This document shows positions 27,257 through 35,821 of a DNA stretch of 64,000 bases, one piece after another. The notes beneath the pieces were generated by a model. That model ran no database searches and was not told where the DNA came from. It saw nothing but the letters and a program-made list of their open reading frames with translations. This DNA is from Neoroseomonas marina. Lineage in GTDB: Bacteria; Pseudomonadota; Alphaproteobacteria; Acetobacterales; Acetobacteraceae. How positions within the stretch are numbered: position 1 is the first letter of the stretch; each line of letters opens with the position of its first letter. Made by a program: the position numbers and the translations under genes. The DNA is taken from NCBI RefSeq assembly GCF_012927745.1, contig NZ_JABBKX010000001.1:248001-312000 (forward strand), written 5' to 3'.

Positions 27257-28348
27257 TCAGCCGCCGATACGCGCCGCCACGGCCCGCGCGGCCGCCGCCG
27301 TGCCGTCGCTGCCGCCGATATCGGGGGTGCGCAGCCCGTCCGCGAAGGCCCGATCCACCGCCGCGTCGAGTTCGGCCGCCGCATCGGCATAGGCCTGGCC
27401 CGCACCCTTCCCGGCCAGCCAGTCCAGCATCATCGCCGCGGACAGGATCGTCGCCGTTGGGTTCGCCAGCCCCTTTCCCGCGATGTCGGGCGCGGTGCCG
27501 TGCGCCGGCTGGAACACCGCATGGGTGTCGCCGATGTCGGCGGATGGCGCGAAGCCCATGCCCCCCACAAGCCCAGCGCCGAGGTCGGAGAGGATGTCGC
27601 CGAACATGTTCTCGGTCGGCAGCACGTCGAAGGCCCAGGGCTTGCGCACCAGGTCGAGCGCCATGGCATCGACGTAGTGCGCGCCATGCGCGACGTCGGG
27701 GAATTCCGTCGCGACCTCGTTGAAGATGCCGCGCATGAAGGCGAAGGCGCGGAAGACGTTCGCCTTGTCGACCAGCGTCACCGTGCCCTTGCGGCCGCGC
27801 CGCGCGGCGCGCTGCTGCGCGAGGCGGAAGGAGAAGCGCGCGAGCTTCTCGGTCACCGGCCGCGTGATGCGCAGCGTCTCCTCGGCCATGTCGTGCGTGA
27901 CGGTGCCGCGGTCGCGGGAGAAGAACAGGCCTTCGGTGCTCTCGCGCACGATCACCAGGTCGATGTCGCGCGCACGCGGATCGGCGAGCGCCACGGGCAC
28001 GCCCGGCAGCGCGCGGAAGGGTCGCACGCCGGCATAGAGATTGAGGCGGAAGCGCAGGTCGAGCTGCGGTGCGATCTCGGTCCCGTCGGTGGTGCGGATC
28101 TCGGGCCAGCCCATCGCACCGAGCAGGATGGCGTCGGCCTTCGCGGCCTTCTCGAAGGTCTCCTCGCTCATCGCCGTGCCGGTGTCCCGGTAGCAGAAGG
28201 CGCCGGCGCGCAGATGCTCGAAGTCGAGGCCGAGATTGTGCCGCTTCGCCAGCGGCTCGAGCACCGCGAGCGTCGCCTGCGTCACTTCCGTGCCGATGCC
28301 GTCGCCGGGCAGGACGGCGATGCGGAGCGTGTTGGACGGCGTGGGCAT
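27257..28348 (-). CDS. Isocitrate/isopropylmalate-family dehydrogenase (tartrate/isopropylmalate type)
   Basis: NAD-dependent beta-decarboxylating dehydrogenase of the LeuB/Icd/TtuC family. The 363-residue protein has the N-terminal IAVLPGDGIGTEV, the substrate-binding RESTEGLFF region (about residue 140), Lys in LVDKANVFRAF, the metal Asp in FGDILSDLGAGLVGGMGFAP, and the cofactor loop AHGTAPDIAGKGLANPTAT. It may be tartrate/D-malate dehydrogenase or an isopropylmalate dehydrogenase; no leuC/leuD genes are near, and the accessory context favours a dicarboxylic acid role. The ATG at 28348 follows a GAGG site. It diverges from the coiled-coil gene at 28462. Confidence 0.88.
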   Translation of the reverse strand: MPTPSNTLRIAVLPGDGIGTEVTQATLAVLEPLAKRHNLGLDFEHLRAGAFCYRDTGTAMSEETFEKAAKADAILLGAMGWPEIRTTDGTEIAPQLDLRFRLNLYAGVRPFRALPGVPVALADPRARDIDLVIVRESTEGLFFSRDRGTVTHDMAEETLRITRPVTEKLARFSFRLAQQRAARRGRKGTVTLVDKANVFRAFAFMRGIFNEVATEFPDVAHGAHYVDAMALDLVRKPWAFDVLPTENMFGDILSDLGAGLVGGMGFAPSADIGDTHAVFQPAHGTAPDIAGKGLANPTATILSAAMMLDWLAGKGAGQAYADAAAELDAAVDRAFADGLRTPDIGGSDGTAAAARAVAARIGG

Positions 28349-28461
28349 GGGCGCTTCCTCGGGACGGCTTTGCGGCCTTGTCCCATGCGTGTCGCCCCCA
28401 CGCCAGGGTCGCGGCTTCACCGGGCCGCAACTTTCGCCCGCTACAGACGAAGCACGAAGGC

Positions 28462-28851
28462 ATGCCCAGAGACCCCCTCGCCATCCTTGCCCGGCTGCGC
28501 CGGATCGACACGGACGCCGCCCGGCTGCGCCTCGCCGGGGCGCAGGCGCACCTGGCCGCGCAGCAGGACGCCGTGGCGGCGATCGAGCGCGAGCTTCGCG
28601 CCGAGCATCCGGAGGACGCGCCGCGGACCTATGGCGACTTCCTCGCCCGCATGCTCGCCGCGCGGCACCAGCAGGCGGCCGCCCTAGCACGCGCCGGCGC
28701 GGCACTGGACGCCGAGCGGGACGCGCTCGTCGCGGCCCGGACGCAGGAGAAGGTGCTGGACGCGCTGCGCGACCGCCGCGCCGCCGCCGAACGCCGCGAC
28801 GGGCTGCGCCGCGAACAGGCGCGGTTGGAGGATGCGATCCCGCGGGGTTAG
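28462..28851 (+). CDS. Small coiled-coil protein, FliJ-like
   Basis: A 129-residue, almost fully helical protein, rich in Ala, Arg, Glu and Gln, with heptad-like stretches over residues 15-70 and 75-125. The opening PRDPLAILARLRRID resembles FliJ, the flagellar export chaperone, which is also a coiled coil of about this size. No flagellar or type III secretion gene is nearby, so a FliJ role is uncertain; it could be any short coiled-coil protein. The next gene, a binding protein, starts 28 bases later and may share the transcript. The codon use is like its neighbours. Confidence 0.6.
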   Translation: MPRDPLAILARLRRIDTDAARLRLAGAQAHLAAQQDAVAAIERELRAEHPEDAPRTYGDFLARMLAARHQQAAALARAGAALDAERDALVAARTQEKVLDALRDRRAAAERRDGLRREQARLEDAIPRG

Positions 28852-28878
28852 TCTCCGGCCGTTCCGGAGGAAACCCCC

Positions 28879-29862
28879 ATGTCCCGTACCATCCGCCGCC
28901 GGGCGCTGCTCGGCGCCGCCAGCCTGCCCCTGCTGCCCGTCCTGGCCAGCGCGCAGTCCGACTGGCCGAACCGCCCGGTCAAGATCATCGTGCCCTTCCC
29001 GCCGGGCCAGGCGGCCGACATCCTGACGCGGCTGGTCGCGGACGAGCTGTCGAAGCGCTGGCCGCAGCGCGTGGTCGTCGAGAACCGCGGCGGCGGCGCC
29101 TCGGTCCCGGCGATGGAAGCGGGCGCACGTTCCCCGGCCGATGGCTACACGCTGATCGCGGGATCGTCCGGGCCGCTCGGCATCAATCCCTCCGTCCTGC
29201 CGCGTCTGCCCTATGACGCGGAAAAGGACTTCGCCGGCATCAGCAACGTCGCGATGGTGCCGCTGCTGGTCGTCGCGCATCCCTCCCTGCCCTACAACAC
29301 GATGCAGGAACTGGCCGCCGCGGCGCGGGCCCAGCCGGGCATGCTGAACATGGCCTCCGCCGGCCCGGCGACGAGCCAGCACATGGCGGCCGAGTTGCTG
29401 ATGCTGCGCGCGAACATCCGCTTCAACATCGTGCACTACCGCGGCAGCGGGCCCGGCATCGCCGACGTCATCGCCGGCAACGTGAAGCTGATGACGGATT
29501 CCGTCGCGTCCTCCCTGCCGCATATCCGCGAGGGCCGGGTGAAGCCGATCGCGCTCTGCGCCGCGCAGCGCGTGCCGCAACTGCCCGAGGTGCCTACCAT
29601 CGCCGAGACGCTGGTGCCGGGCTATTCCGCCGCGGGCTGGAGCGCGCTGGTCGCCCCCGCCGGGACGCCGGCCGACGTCGTGCGCAAGATCAACGGCGAC
29701 GTCGTCGCGGTGCTGCGCGATCCGGGCATCGTCGCGCGCATCACCCAGATGGGCGCGGTCGCCGACCCGCAGACGCCCGAGGAATGCGCCGCCTTCATCC
29801 GCTCCGAGATCGCCAAGTGGCGCGAGGTGGCGCAGGCCGCGAACGTGCGGCTGGAAGGCTGA
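28879..29862 (+). CDS. Tripartite tricarboxylate transporter-type (Bug/TctC) periplasmic binding protein
   Basis: Second Bug/TctC-type receptor in the window. The 327-residue product has a signal sequence with an Arg cluster (MSRTIRRRALLGAASLPLLP, possibly Tat-like) ending near ASAQS, then the hallmark NRPVKIIVPFPPGQAADILTR, VENRGGGASVP, and HYRGSGPGIADVIAGNVKLM near residue 195. It binds a small carboxylated ligand by family analogy. No membrane subunits follow. Gene context (dehydrogenase of the tartrate/isopropylmalate type on the other strand, coiled-coil gene upstream) gives only a weak hint to a dicarboxylic acid. Confidence 0.93.
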   Translation: MSRTIRRRALLGAASLPLLPVLASAQSDWPNRPVKIIVPFPPGQAADILTRLVADELSKRWPQRVVVENRGGGASVPAMEAGARSPADGYTLIAGSSGPLGINPSVLPRLPYDAEKDFAGISNVAMVPLLVVAHPSLPYNTMQELAAAARAQPGMLNMASAGPATSQHMAAELLMLRANIRFNIVHYRGSGPGIADVIAGNVKLMTDSVASSLPHIREGRVKPIALCAAQRVPQLPEVPTIAETLVPGYSAAGWSALVAPAGTPADVVRKINGDVVAVLRDPGIVARITQMGAVADPQTPEECAAFIRSEIAKWREVAQAANVRLEG

Positions 29863-29942
29863 CGCGCGCCGCCGTCAGGCGCCGGCGGCGGCGATCGGGC
29901 CATGGACGAAGATCAGCTTCGTGCGTGAGGGCGCGGCCGGCC

Positions 29943-30812
29943 TCAACCGCGCGTGCGGGGAAGCACGCGGCAGGCTTCGTCCGCGGCGCGGGCGAGCAGC
30001 GTCATCCGGCGCGCCGCGACGGCGCCCGCCGCCGCCTCCCCGGCGACATGCTCCGCCAGCCTGGAACTGAGCAGCCCGCGGACCGCGGCATCGACGGCGA
30101 CATCGGTCGCCGCGACCGTCGCGGCATCGACGGCGACGCGCCGCAGCAGGGAGACGGTGCCCGCGATCCCGGGCCGGAAGCCGTGCAGCGCCGCGACCTG
30201 CCGCACGAGGCGGATGCCGCGCCAGGCGAAGACCAGCGCGTCGAGCGCCGGCGAAGGGCTGACCGCCGTCACGGCAAAGGCCTGGACCGCCGCCGCGCGG
30301 CCCAATGCCGCCGCATCCTGGGCGATGGGGGCGAGCGTCTTGGCTTCGACCAGCGCGCAGGCCGCGTCGATCGGCATGTCCCCGAGATCGCCGGGCTTCG
30401 CGCGGCCTTCCGGCAGGCCCGCCTGCCACGCTGCAAGTGCGGAGCGCAGCGCCGGGGGATCACCGCGCGCCACGGCGGCCCGGGCGCGATCGACGGTGCC
30501 CAGCGCCAGATAGCCGCGCAATTCCCGCCCGATCGCCGCGAAGACCAGACCGAACCCGGCCGTCGCGACGGCCAGGGTCAACCAACCGAGCCAGGCGGCC
30601 TGGGCGAATTGCGCCGCAACGAAGTTCCCGGCCTCGAGCAGCGAGAAGCCCAGCACCAGCACCGCGGCGCCGAGGCCGATCAGCGCCATCGTCGACCAGC
30701 CGCGCGCAGGCGGCATCGGCGGCGCCACCTGCACCTCCCAGCCGAAATCGAGACGCGGCGCCGGCGACGTGCCCTCGTCCAGGATGACGCGCGGGGGCGG
30801 GCGACCGCTCAC
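29943..30812 (-). CDS. DUF697/UPF0283-type membrane protein (YcjF-like)
   Basis: A 289-residue inner-membrane protein with two N-terminal helices (about residues 41-60 and 72-92) after a Pro-rich start, then a long helical cytoplasmic-type domain ending in repeated Ala-rich helices (DUF697 region, about 180-280). Its E. coli counterpart YcjF lies next to YcjX, as here: the GTG start overlaps the ycjX stop (GTGA). The pair is stress-associated in other bacteria but has no defined biochemical function. It converges on the binding-protein gene with 80 bases between. Confidence 0.82.
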   Translation of the reverse strand: MSGRPPPRVILDEGTSPAPRLDFGWEVQVAPPMPPARGWSTMALIGLGAAVLVLGFSLLEAGNFVAAQFAQAAWLGWLTLAVATAGFGLVFAAIGRELRGYLALGTVDRARAAVARGDPPALRSALAAWQAGLPEGRAKPGDLGDMPIDAACALVEAKTLAPIAQDAAALGRAAAVQAFAVTAVSPSPALDALVFAWRGIRLVRQVAALHGFRPGIAGTVSLLRRVAVDAATVAATDVAVDAAVRGLLSSRLAEHVAGEAAAGAVAARRMTLLARAADEACRVLPRTRG

Positions 30813-32197
30813 AGCAGGTCCCCGATCAGCCAGGCCAGCAGCGCATCCAGGCCGAGATGCGGCATGCCGGAACTTCCCGCCGGATCGAGGCGGGGCGGGC
30901 GGAACTCCGGCATGCTGAACAGGCCGGCATCCCAGAAATCGGGTTCGGGCGGTTTCATCGGCACCTCGCCCGGATAGATGGTGGCGCCGCGGCCATCCTG
31001 CAAAAGCACCCCGCGCACCGCCGCCACCGCCTGCCCGTCGAGGCGCGCGACGGCGTCCTCGGTGCAGCGGATGGCGGCCACCGCGTGGCAGGACACCGAC
31101 GCGCCCGACTGCGCCGCCCGACCGCGCGCGCCGAAGGCGATGTGCTCGACCAGCGCGGCCAGCGCATCCCGCGCGCGCGTCGGCACGTGGTCGGCCTTGG
31201 TCGCGGCGAAGGCGACGCGCGTCGGCGCCGCCCCGAGCAACCGTTCGAGCCAGTTGGCCCCCGAGACGATGGCGGCGACGGCGGACAACGCATCGCCCGT
31301 ATCGCGGAAGGCTTCCTCCCCCGCGTGCAGCGCGCCGAGCACGTCGACCAGCACCACCTGGCGATGGAAGCGCGAGAAATACGGATCCAGGAAGGTGCTG
31401 CGCTGGTCGTCGAGATAGGCGGCGTAGCGCCGTGCGCAGAGATCGGCGAGGCCGCCCCGCGCGCCTTCAGGGAGCGGGAAGAACCACAGCAGCGGCGCCT
31501 CCCCGCGCGGCCCCGGATTGAGGAAGCGGCCGGGCTGCAGGAAGCGCAGCCCATGCGCGTCGCGGCAGGCGCGCAGCGCATCGCGGTAGAGGGTGTAGCC
31601 GCGCTTGGCGAGTGCGTCCTCGGCCGGCGCGTCGGCCGGCAAGGCATCGAGGAAAGCGAGAAACCCGGCCGCCGCCGTGGCGCGGACCCCGCGCCGGCAG
31701 CGGGCGAGCGTCTCGGCCGACCAGGTGGCGTAGTCCTGCCGCAGCATCGGCAGGTCGAGCAGCCATTCGCCCGGATAGTCGATGAGGTTGAGCGTCAGCC
31801 GCCGTTCCGGCAACAGGCCGCCGAGGGAGGTGCGGCGCTCCACGTCGATCGCGATCGACAGGGTGGAGAAGTCCTCCGTCCGTTCCGGCCAGCGTGGCGG
31901 ATCGGCGGCGAGCGCGCCGAGATGCGCCTCCGGGTCGAAGCGCGGCACCGTCTCCGTGCCGGCCGGCACGACGAAGACGCGGCGGATGCGCCCGCCGGTC
32001 GCGTCCGACAGCGCCGGCAGGGTGCGCGCGCCGCGCCCCGCGGCGATCAGGTTCGCGATCAGCGAGGTGAGGAAGACCGTCTTGCCCGCGCGCGACAGGC
32101 CGGTGACCGCGAGCCGGATGCGCTCGCGGCCGACCAGGGCGCGCGCGGCATCCTCGGTGGTGTCGAGGACGCCGCGCAGCAGCGACAGCGGGTCCAC
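30809..32197 (-). CDS. ycjX: YcjX-family P-loop GTPase-like protein (DUF463)
   Basis: A 462-residue nucleotide-binding protein of the DUF463/YcjX family. The Walker A motif is GLSRAGKTVFLTSL at about residues 33-46; a later LIDYPGEWLLDLPML near residue 138 matches the switch-II-like DxPG motif, and VAFAATKADHVPT near residue 330 supplies a TKAD-type base-specificity motif. It starts with GTG at 32197 and is coupled to a DUF697 membrane protein, the usual partner. Related pairs are induced by envelope or phage-shock-type stress in enterobacteria; a membrane-remodelling role is inferred, not shown. It lies 12 bases after gloA, at the end of the lipid A run. Confidence 0.9.
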   Translation of the reverse strand: MDPLSLLRGVLDTTEDAARALVGRERIRLAVTGLSRAGKTVFLTSLIANLIAAGRGARTLPALSDATGGRIRRVFVVPAGTETVPRFDPEAHLGALAADPPRWPERTEDFSTLSIAIDVERRTSLGGLLPERRLTLNLIDYPGEWLLDLPMLRQDYATWSAETLARCRRGVRATAAAGFLAFLDALPADAPAEDALAKRGYTLYRDALRACRDAHGLRFLQPGRFLNPGPRGEAPLLWFFPLPEGARGGLADLCARRYAAYLDDQRSTFLDPYFSRFHRQVVLVDVLGALHAGEEAFRDTGDALSAVAAIVSGANWLERLLGAAPTRVAFAATKADHVPTRARDALAALVEHIAFGARGRAAQSGASVSCHAVAAIRCTEDAVARLDGQAVAAVRGVLLQDGRGATIYPGEVPMKPPEPDFWDAGLFSMPEFRPPRLDPAGSSGMPHLGLDALLAWLIGDLL

Positions 32198-32209
32198 CCC
32201 CGCCCCGCG

Positions 32210-32611
32210 TCAGGACATGCGCTGGATCAGCTCGATCTTGTAGCCGTCGGGGTCCTCGACGAAGGCGATGATGGTCGTGCCGTGCTTCACCGGCCCGGCC
32301 TCGCGCGTCACCTTGCCGCCACCGGCGCGCACCTTCTCGCAGGCGGCCGCCACGTCCGGCACGCCGACCGCGAGATGGCCGAAGGCATTGCCAAGCTCGT
32401 ACTTCTCGACGCCGTAGTTGTAGGTCAGCTCGATCTCGCCCTGGCCTTCCTTGTTGCCCTCGCCGTAGCCGAGGAAGACGAGCGTATACTTGCCCGCCGG
32501 CACGTCGTTCCGACGCAGCTCCTTCATGCCGAGGAGCTCGGTGTAGAACTTCACGCTGCGATCGATCTCGCCCACGCGGATCATCGTGTGCAGGAAGCGG
32601 CCCTGGCTCAT
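32210..32611 (-). CDS. gloA: Lactoylglutathione lyase (glyoxalase I)
   Basis: Converts the hemithioacetal of methylglyoxal and glutathione into lactoylglutathione. The 133-residue protein is the typical short, Ni/Co-type glyoxalase I: metal ligands in [18 protein letters not shown] (His8), the Glu in [10 protein letters not shown] (about residue 60), the His in [12 protein letters not shown] (about 78) and the Glu in [11 protein letters not shown] (about 126). Its ATG overlaps the lpxI stop (ATGA), so a detoxification enzyme is coupled to lipid A synthesis here. Length and motifs make the call secure. Confidence 0.95.
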   Translation of the reverse strand: MSQGRFLHTMIRVGEIDRSVKFYTELLGMKELRRNDVPAGKYTLVFLGYGEGNKEGQGEIELTYNYGVEKYELGNAFGHLAVGVPDVAAACEKVRAGGGKVTREAGPVKHGTTIIAFVEDPDGYKIELIQRMS

Positions 32612-33462
32612 GCTGTGGTTCCTTCGGTGAATTCGGCCGGGTCGAAAGCCAGCAGGAACAGCCCCGCTGCCGCCGCCCGGGCGATGGTGGTCTCGCGATC
32701 CAGAAGGATGGTGCCGTCGGCCTCGAAGGCCAAGCCGCGAAGCCCGGCGGCGAGGGCGCCCTCCACGGTCTGCGGGCCGATGGTCGGGAGATCGGCCAGG
32801 CGCGACTGGCCGGGCTTCACGCATTTCACCAGCACGCCGCCCGGCCCATCGCGCCGGAGCGCGCCACAGCGGTCGAGCATGGCGTCGGTGCCCTCGATGG
32901 CCTCGACGGCCAGCACCAGCCCCTGCTGGACGACGCAGCCCTGCCCGACATCCGCCGCGCCGAGCGCCCGGCAGACCGCGAGGCCCCGCTGGATGTCCGC
33001 GCGCGCGAGGTCGTCCGGGGCCGGCCCGGCCAGCAGCGCGGCCGCCGGCAGCAGCCCTGCCAGGACCTGCTGGGCGCCGACCACCTCGAACCCGTCCTCG
33101 GCCAGGACCGTCATCACCGCGCGCAGGATCGAATCATCGCCCGTGAAGGCAGCCCGGCCGATGCGCGCGAGGAGCTTCACCCCCGCCGCATCGGGCCGCA
33201 GCGAGAGCAGCGACGGCCGCGAGACGGTCCCCGCCAGCACCACCTGCCGCACGCCATGCCCCTTCAGCCAGGCGAGCATCTGGGCCGCGAGGCCCCACCG
33301 GAAGGCAGCATGCGCGAAAGCCCCGTAGGCCGCGGGATCGCCATGTCCGTCCAGCACGGCGACCGCCACGGGCCGGCCGGAGGCGGCGACCGCCTCCGCC
33401 ACGCGGACGGGCAGCCCGCCGCCGCCCGCGATGATGCCGAGGGGGCCCTCGGGGGGGGTCAC
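32608..33462 (-). CDS. lpxI: UDP-2,3-diacylglucosamine pyrophosphatase LpxI
   Basis: Hydrolyses UDP-2,3-diacylglucosamine to lipid X in lipid A synthesis, replacing LpxH in many alphaproteobacteria. The 284-residue DUF1009 protein has an N-terminal [16 protein letters not shown], a middle [21 protein letters not shown], the [20 protein letters not shown] segment near residue 170 and a C-terminal [19 protein letters not shown]. It starts with GTG at 33462, overlapping lpxA (GTGA). lpxB, which usually follows lpxI, is absent; gloA sits in that place. Confidence 0.94.
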   Translation of the reverse strand: MTPPEGPLGIIAGGGGLPVRVAEAVAASGRPVAVAVLDGHGDPAAYGAFAHAAFRWGLAAQMLAWLKGHGVRQVVLAGTVSRPSLLSLRPDAAGVKLLARIGRAAFTGDDSILRAVMTVLAEDGFEVVGAQQVLAGLLPAAALLAGPAPDDLARADIQRGLAVCRALGAADVGQGCVVQQGLVLAVEAIEGTDAMLDRCGALRRDGPGGVLVKCVKPGQSRLADLPTIGPQTVEGALAAGLRGLAFEADGTILLDRETTIARAAAAGLFLLAFDPAEFTEGTTA

Positions 33463-34301
33463 GACGCCTCCCCGTTCTCCTCATCCGTGCCGCCGAGCTC
33501 CGGCGCCGCCATGCGGCCCGGCCGGACGAGCTGGCGGCGGCGCGAGGGGTCGCGCACGAAGACGATGAGTTCCTGCACCAGCGGATCGGCGCCGAAGCGG
33601 GTCTCGACCTCGGCGAGCTTCGCGGCGAACTCGCCGGCATCCTTGAACAGCAGGTTGTGCACCGACCGCAGGGTGCGCAGCTGGTCGCGCGACGCACCGC
33701 GGCGCAGCAGACCGATCTTGTTGAACCCGACGAGGCGCGCCGGCAGGCCGAAGACGTAGCCGAAGGGCGGGATGTCGTTGGTCACGCCGGCCAGCCCGCT
33801 GACCATCGCGAGCCGCCCGACGCGCACGGTCTGGTGCACCGCTGCGCCGCCGCCGATGAAGGCGCCGGCCCCGACACGCACATGCCCGCCGAGCATCACG
33901 TTGTTCGCGAGGATGACGCCGTCGCCGAGCACGCAGTCATGCGCGACATGGGCGGTCGCCATCAGCATGCAGCCGGCACCGACGACCGTGACGCCGCCGC
34001 CGCCGACGCTGGCGCGATGGATCGTCGCGCCTTCGCGCACCAGCGTCCCGGCGCCGACCTCGCAGCGCGTGGGCTCGTTCTTGTACTTCAGGTCCTGCGG
34101 CGCCATGCCGATGGTCGCGAAGGGGAAGACCCGCACGCCCTTGCCGAGCCGCGTATGCCCGTCGACCACGACATGGGCGATCAGTTCGACATCGTCCTCG
34201 AGCACGACGTCGGGACCGACGACGCAACCGGGGCCGACGCGGCAGCCCGCACCGATGACGGCGCCGGGGGCGACCGCCGCGGTGGGATGGATTTCGGCCA
34301 T
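33459..34301 (-). CDS. lpxA: Acyl-ACP--UDP-N-acetylglucosamine O-acyltransferase
   Basis: First step of lipid A synthesis, moving a 3-hydroxyacyl chain to UDP-GlcNAc. The 280-residue protein is a left-handed beta helix of hexapeptide repeats from residue 4 to about 190, with the catalytic His in MATAHVAHDC (about residue 123) and a helical C-terminal domain starting near GFNKIGLLRRG. The ATG at 34301 opens with IHPTAAVAPGAVIG, the normal first repeat. The C-terminal tail is about 15 residues longer than in E. coli. It is coupled to lpxI and follows fabZ by two bases. Confidence 0.96.
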   Translation of the reverse strand: MAEIHPTAAVAPGAVIGAGCRVGPGCVVGPDVVLEDDVELIAHVVVDGHTRLGKGVRVFPFATIGMAPQDLKYKNEPTRCEVGAGTLVREGATIHRASVGGGGVTVVGAGCMLMATAHVAHDCVLGDGVILANNVMLGGHVRVGAGAFIGGGAAVHQTVRVGRLAMVSGLAGVTNDIPPFGYVFGLPARLVGFNKIGLLRRGASRDQLRTLRSVHNLLFKDAGEFAAKLAEVETRFGADPLVQELIVFVRDPSRRRQLVRPGRMAAPELGGTDEENGEAS

Positions 34302-34303
34302 GC

Positions 34304-34774
34304 TCACTTGTCCAGGATCATCGCGGCATAGGTGGCCTCGGCCACGACCTTGCCGTCCACCTTCGCCTCGGCGTTGAACTTCCAGATGTTCCCGCGCTGG
34401 CGTTCCTTCTTCACGTGCACGCGCATCTGGTCGCCGGGCACCACCGGCTTGCGGAACTTCGCCTGGTCCACCGTCATGAAATAGACGAGCTTGCCGGCCC
34501 AGTCGGGGCCGAGCGTCTCGACCACCAGCACCGCCGCGGTCTGGGCCATGCACTCGATGATCAGCACGCCGGGCATCACCGGCATGGTCGGGAAGTGGCC
34601 CTGGAAGAAGTTCTCGTTGATCGTGACGTTCTTGATGCCGATGCAGCTGTCGTTCTTCACCAGCTCGACGACGCGATCCACCAGCAGGAACGGGTAGCGA
34701 TGCGGGATCGCGTGCATGATCTGCGCGATCTGGAGGGTGCCGACCTCGGCCGGCGTGGTCTGTTCGTCGTTCAT
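34304..34774 (-). CDS. fabZ: 3-hydroxyacyl-[acyl-carrier-protein] dehydratase FabZ
   Basis: Removes water from 3-hydroxyacyl-ACP in fatty acid elongation, competing with lipid A synthesis for the same substrate. The 156-residue hot-dog protein has [17 protein letters not shown] near residue 20 and the active-site His and Glu in [20 protein letters not shown] (about residues 60-79). It starts [12 protein letters not shown]; the start overlaps the lpxD stop (ATGA). The place between lpxD and lpxA is the classic gene order and lets the cell balance phospholipid against lipopolysaccharide. Confidence 0.96.
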   Translation of the reverse strand: MNDEQTTPAEVGTLQIAQIMHAIPHRYPFLLVDRVVELVKNDSCIGIKNVTINENFFQGHFPTMPVMPGVLIIECMAQTAAVLVVETLGPDWAGKLVYFMTVDQAKFRKPVVPGDQMRVHVKKERQRGNIWKFNAEAKVDGKVVAEATYAAMILDK

Positions 34775-35817
34775 GGCGATCCGCCCGATGTTCCGTCCTT
34801 TTTCGGCGCCGCCGCCAGCTGACGCAGGCGGGCGAAGGCGCGCATGGTCTCGCGCGCCGGCCAGGCGGGGCTGCCGACCACGTCGGTGCCGGGCGGCACG
34901 TCGTTCATCACGCCAGCCTGGGCGCCGACCCGCGCCTTGGACCCGACCGTGATGTGACCGACAACGCCGGCTTGCGCCGCTACGACCACGAAGTCGCCAA
35001 GTTCGGCCGAGCCGGCGATGCCCACCTGGGCGACGATGACACAGCCGCGCCCCGTCTTCACGTTGTGTCCGATCTGCACGAGGTTGTCGAGGCGGGTCCC
35101 CGGCCCGAGAACCGTGTCCCCGCCGGCCCCGCGGTCGACGCAGGCATTCACGCCGATCTCGACCGCGTCGCCCAGGATGACCCGGCCGATCTGCGGCACC
35201 GTCACGTGTTCGCCCATCGGCGTCGTGACGAAGCCGTAGCCTTCCCCGCCGACGCGGGCGCCTTCATTCAACACCACCGCCACGCCGGCCAGGCAGTGCA
35301 GCAAGGAGGCGTGGGATCGCAGGATGCACCCCGCGCCCAGCACGCACCCGTCCCCGACGACCGCGTGCGGCCCGATGATGCAACCGGGACCGATCTCCGC
35401 CCGCGCGCCGATCACGGCGAAGGGCCCGATCTCGCACCCCTCCTCGATCGTCGCGCCCTCCCCCACCACGGCGGTCGGGTGGATGCCCGGCACAGGCCTG
35501 GGCCGGGGGTGGAACAGGGCGGCGACGCGGGCATAGGCCAGCTGCGGCGCGGCGCAGATCAGCGCGATGGTCCCCGCAGGCAGATCGCCCTCGGTGCCGG
35601 CCGGCAACAACACGGCGCCGGCGCGCGTCGCCTTCAGCGCCGCGATATGGCGGCGGCCTTCATAGAAGGCGACGTCCTCCGGACCGGCGAGCGCCAGCGG
35701 GGCGACGTCGGTGAAGATGCGCTCCGCCTCGCCCGCGAAGCGCGCCTCGGCGGCCGCCGCGATCTCGGCCAGGCGGCGGGGCCCGGCCGAGGGGAAGAAA
35801 CGCGGATCGGCCCCCAC
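34771..35817 (-). CDS. lpxD: UDP-3-O-acylglucosamine N-acyltransferase
   Basis: Third step of lipid A synthesis: adds a second 3-hydroxyacyl chain to UDP-3-O-acylglucosamine. The 348-residue protein has an N-terminal uridine-binding domain (to about 105), then hexapeptide repeats from IHPTAVVGEGATIEEG through about residue 320, with the catalytic His in NLVQIGHNVKTGRG. A short helical end follows. It starts MGADPRFFPSAGPRR, five bases after ompH, and overlaps fabZ. All features match the family. Confidence 0.96.
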   Translation of the reverse strand: MGADPRFFPSAGPRRLAEIAAAAEARFAGEAERIFTDVAPLALAGPEDVAFYEGRRHIAALKATRAGAVLLPAGTEGDLPAGTIALICAAPQLAYARVAALFHPRPRPVPGIHPTAVVGEGATIEEGCEIGPFAVIGARAEIGPGCIIGPHAVVGDGCVLGAGCILRSHASLLHCLAGVAVVLNEGARVGGEGYGFVTTPMGEHVTVPQIGRVILGDAVEIGVNACVDRGAGGDTVLGPGTRLDNLVQIGHNVKTGRGCVIVAQVGIAGSAELGDFVVVAAQAGVVGHITVGSKARVGAQAGVMNDVPPGTDVVGSPAWPARETMRAFARLRQLAAAPKKDGTSGGSP

Positions 35818-35821
35818 GGCC

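Noticed and set aside
27083-28687. Plus-strand open frame opposite the isopropylmalate-type dehydrogenase
   Set aside because: Shadow frame; the dehydrogenase on the other strand carries every family motif.
30857-33328. Plus-strand open frame of 823 codons opposite ycjX, gloA and lpxI
   Set aside because: Antisense to overlapping, clearly functional genes; no ribosome site or domain.
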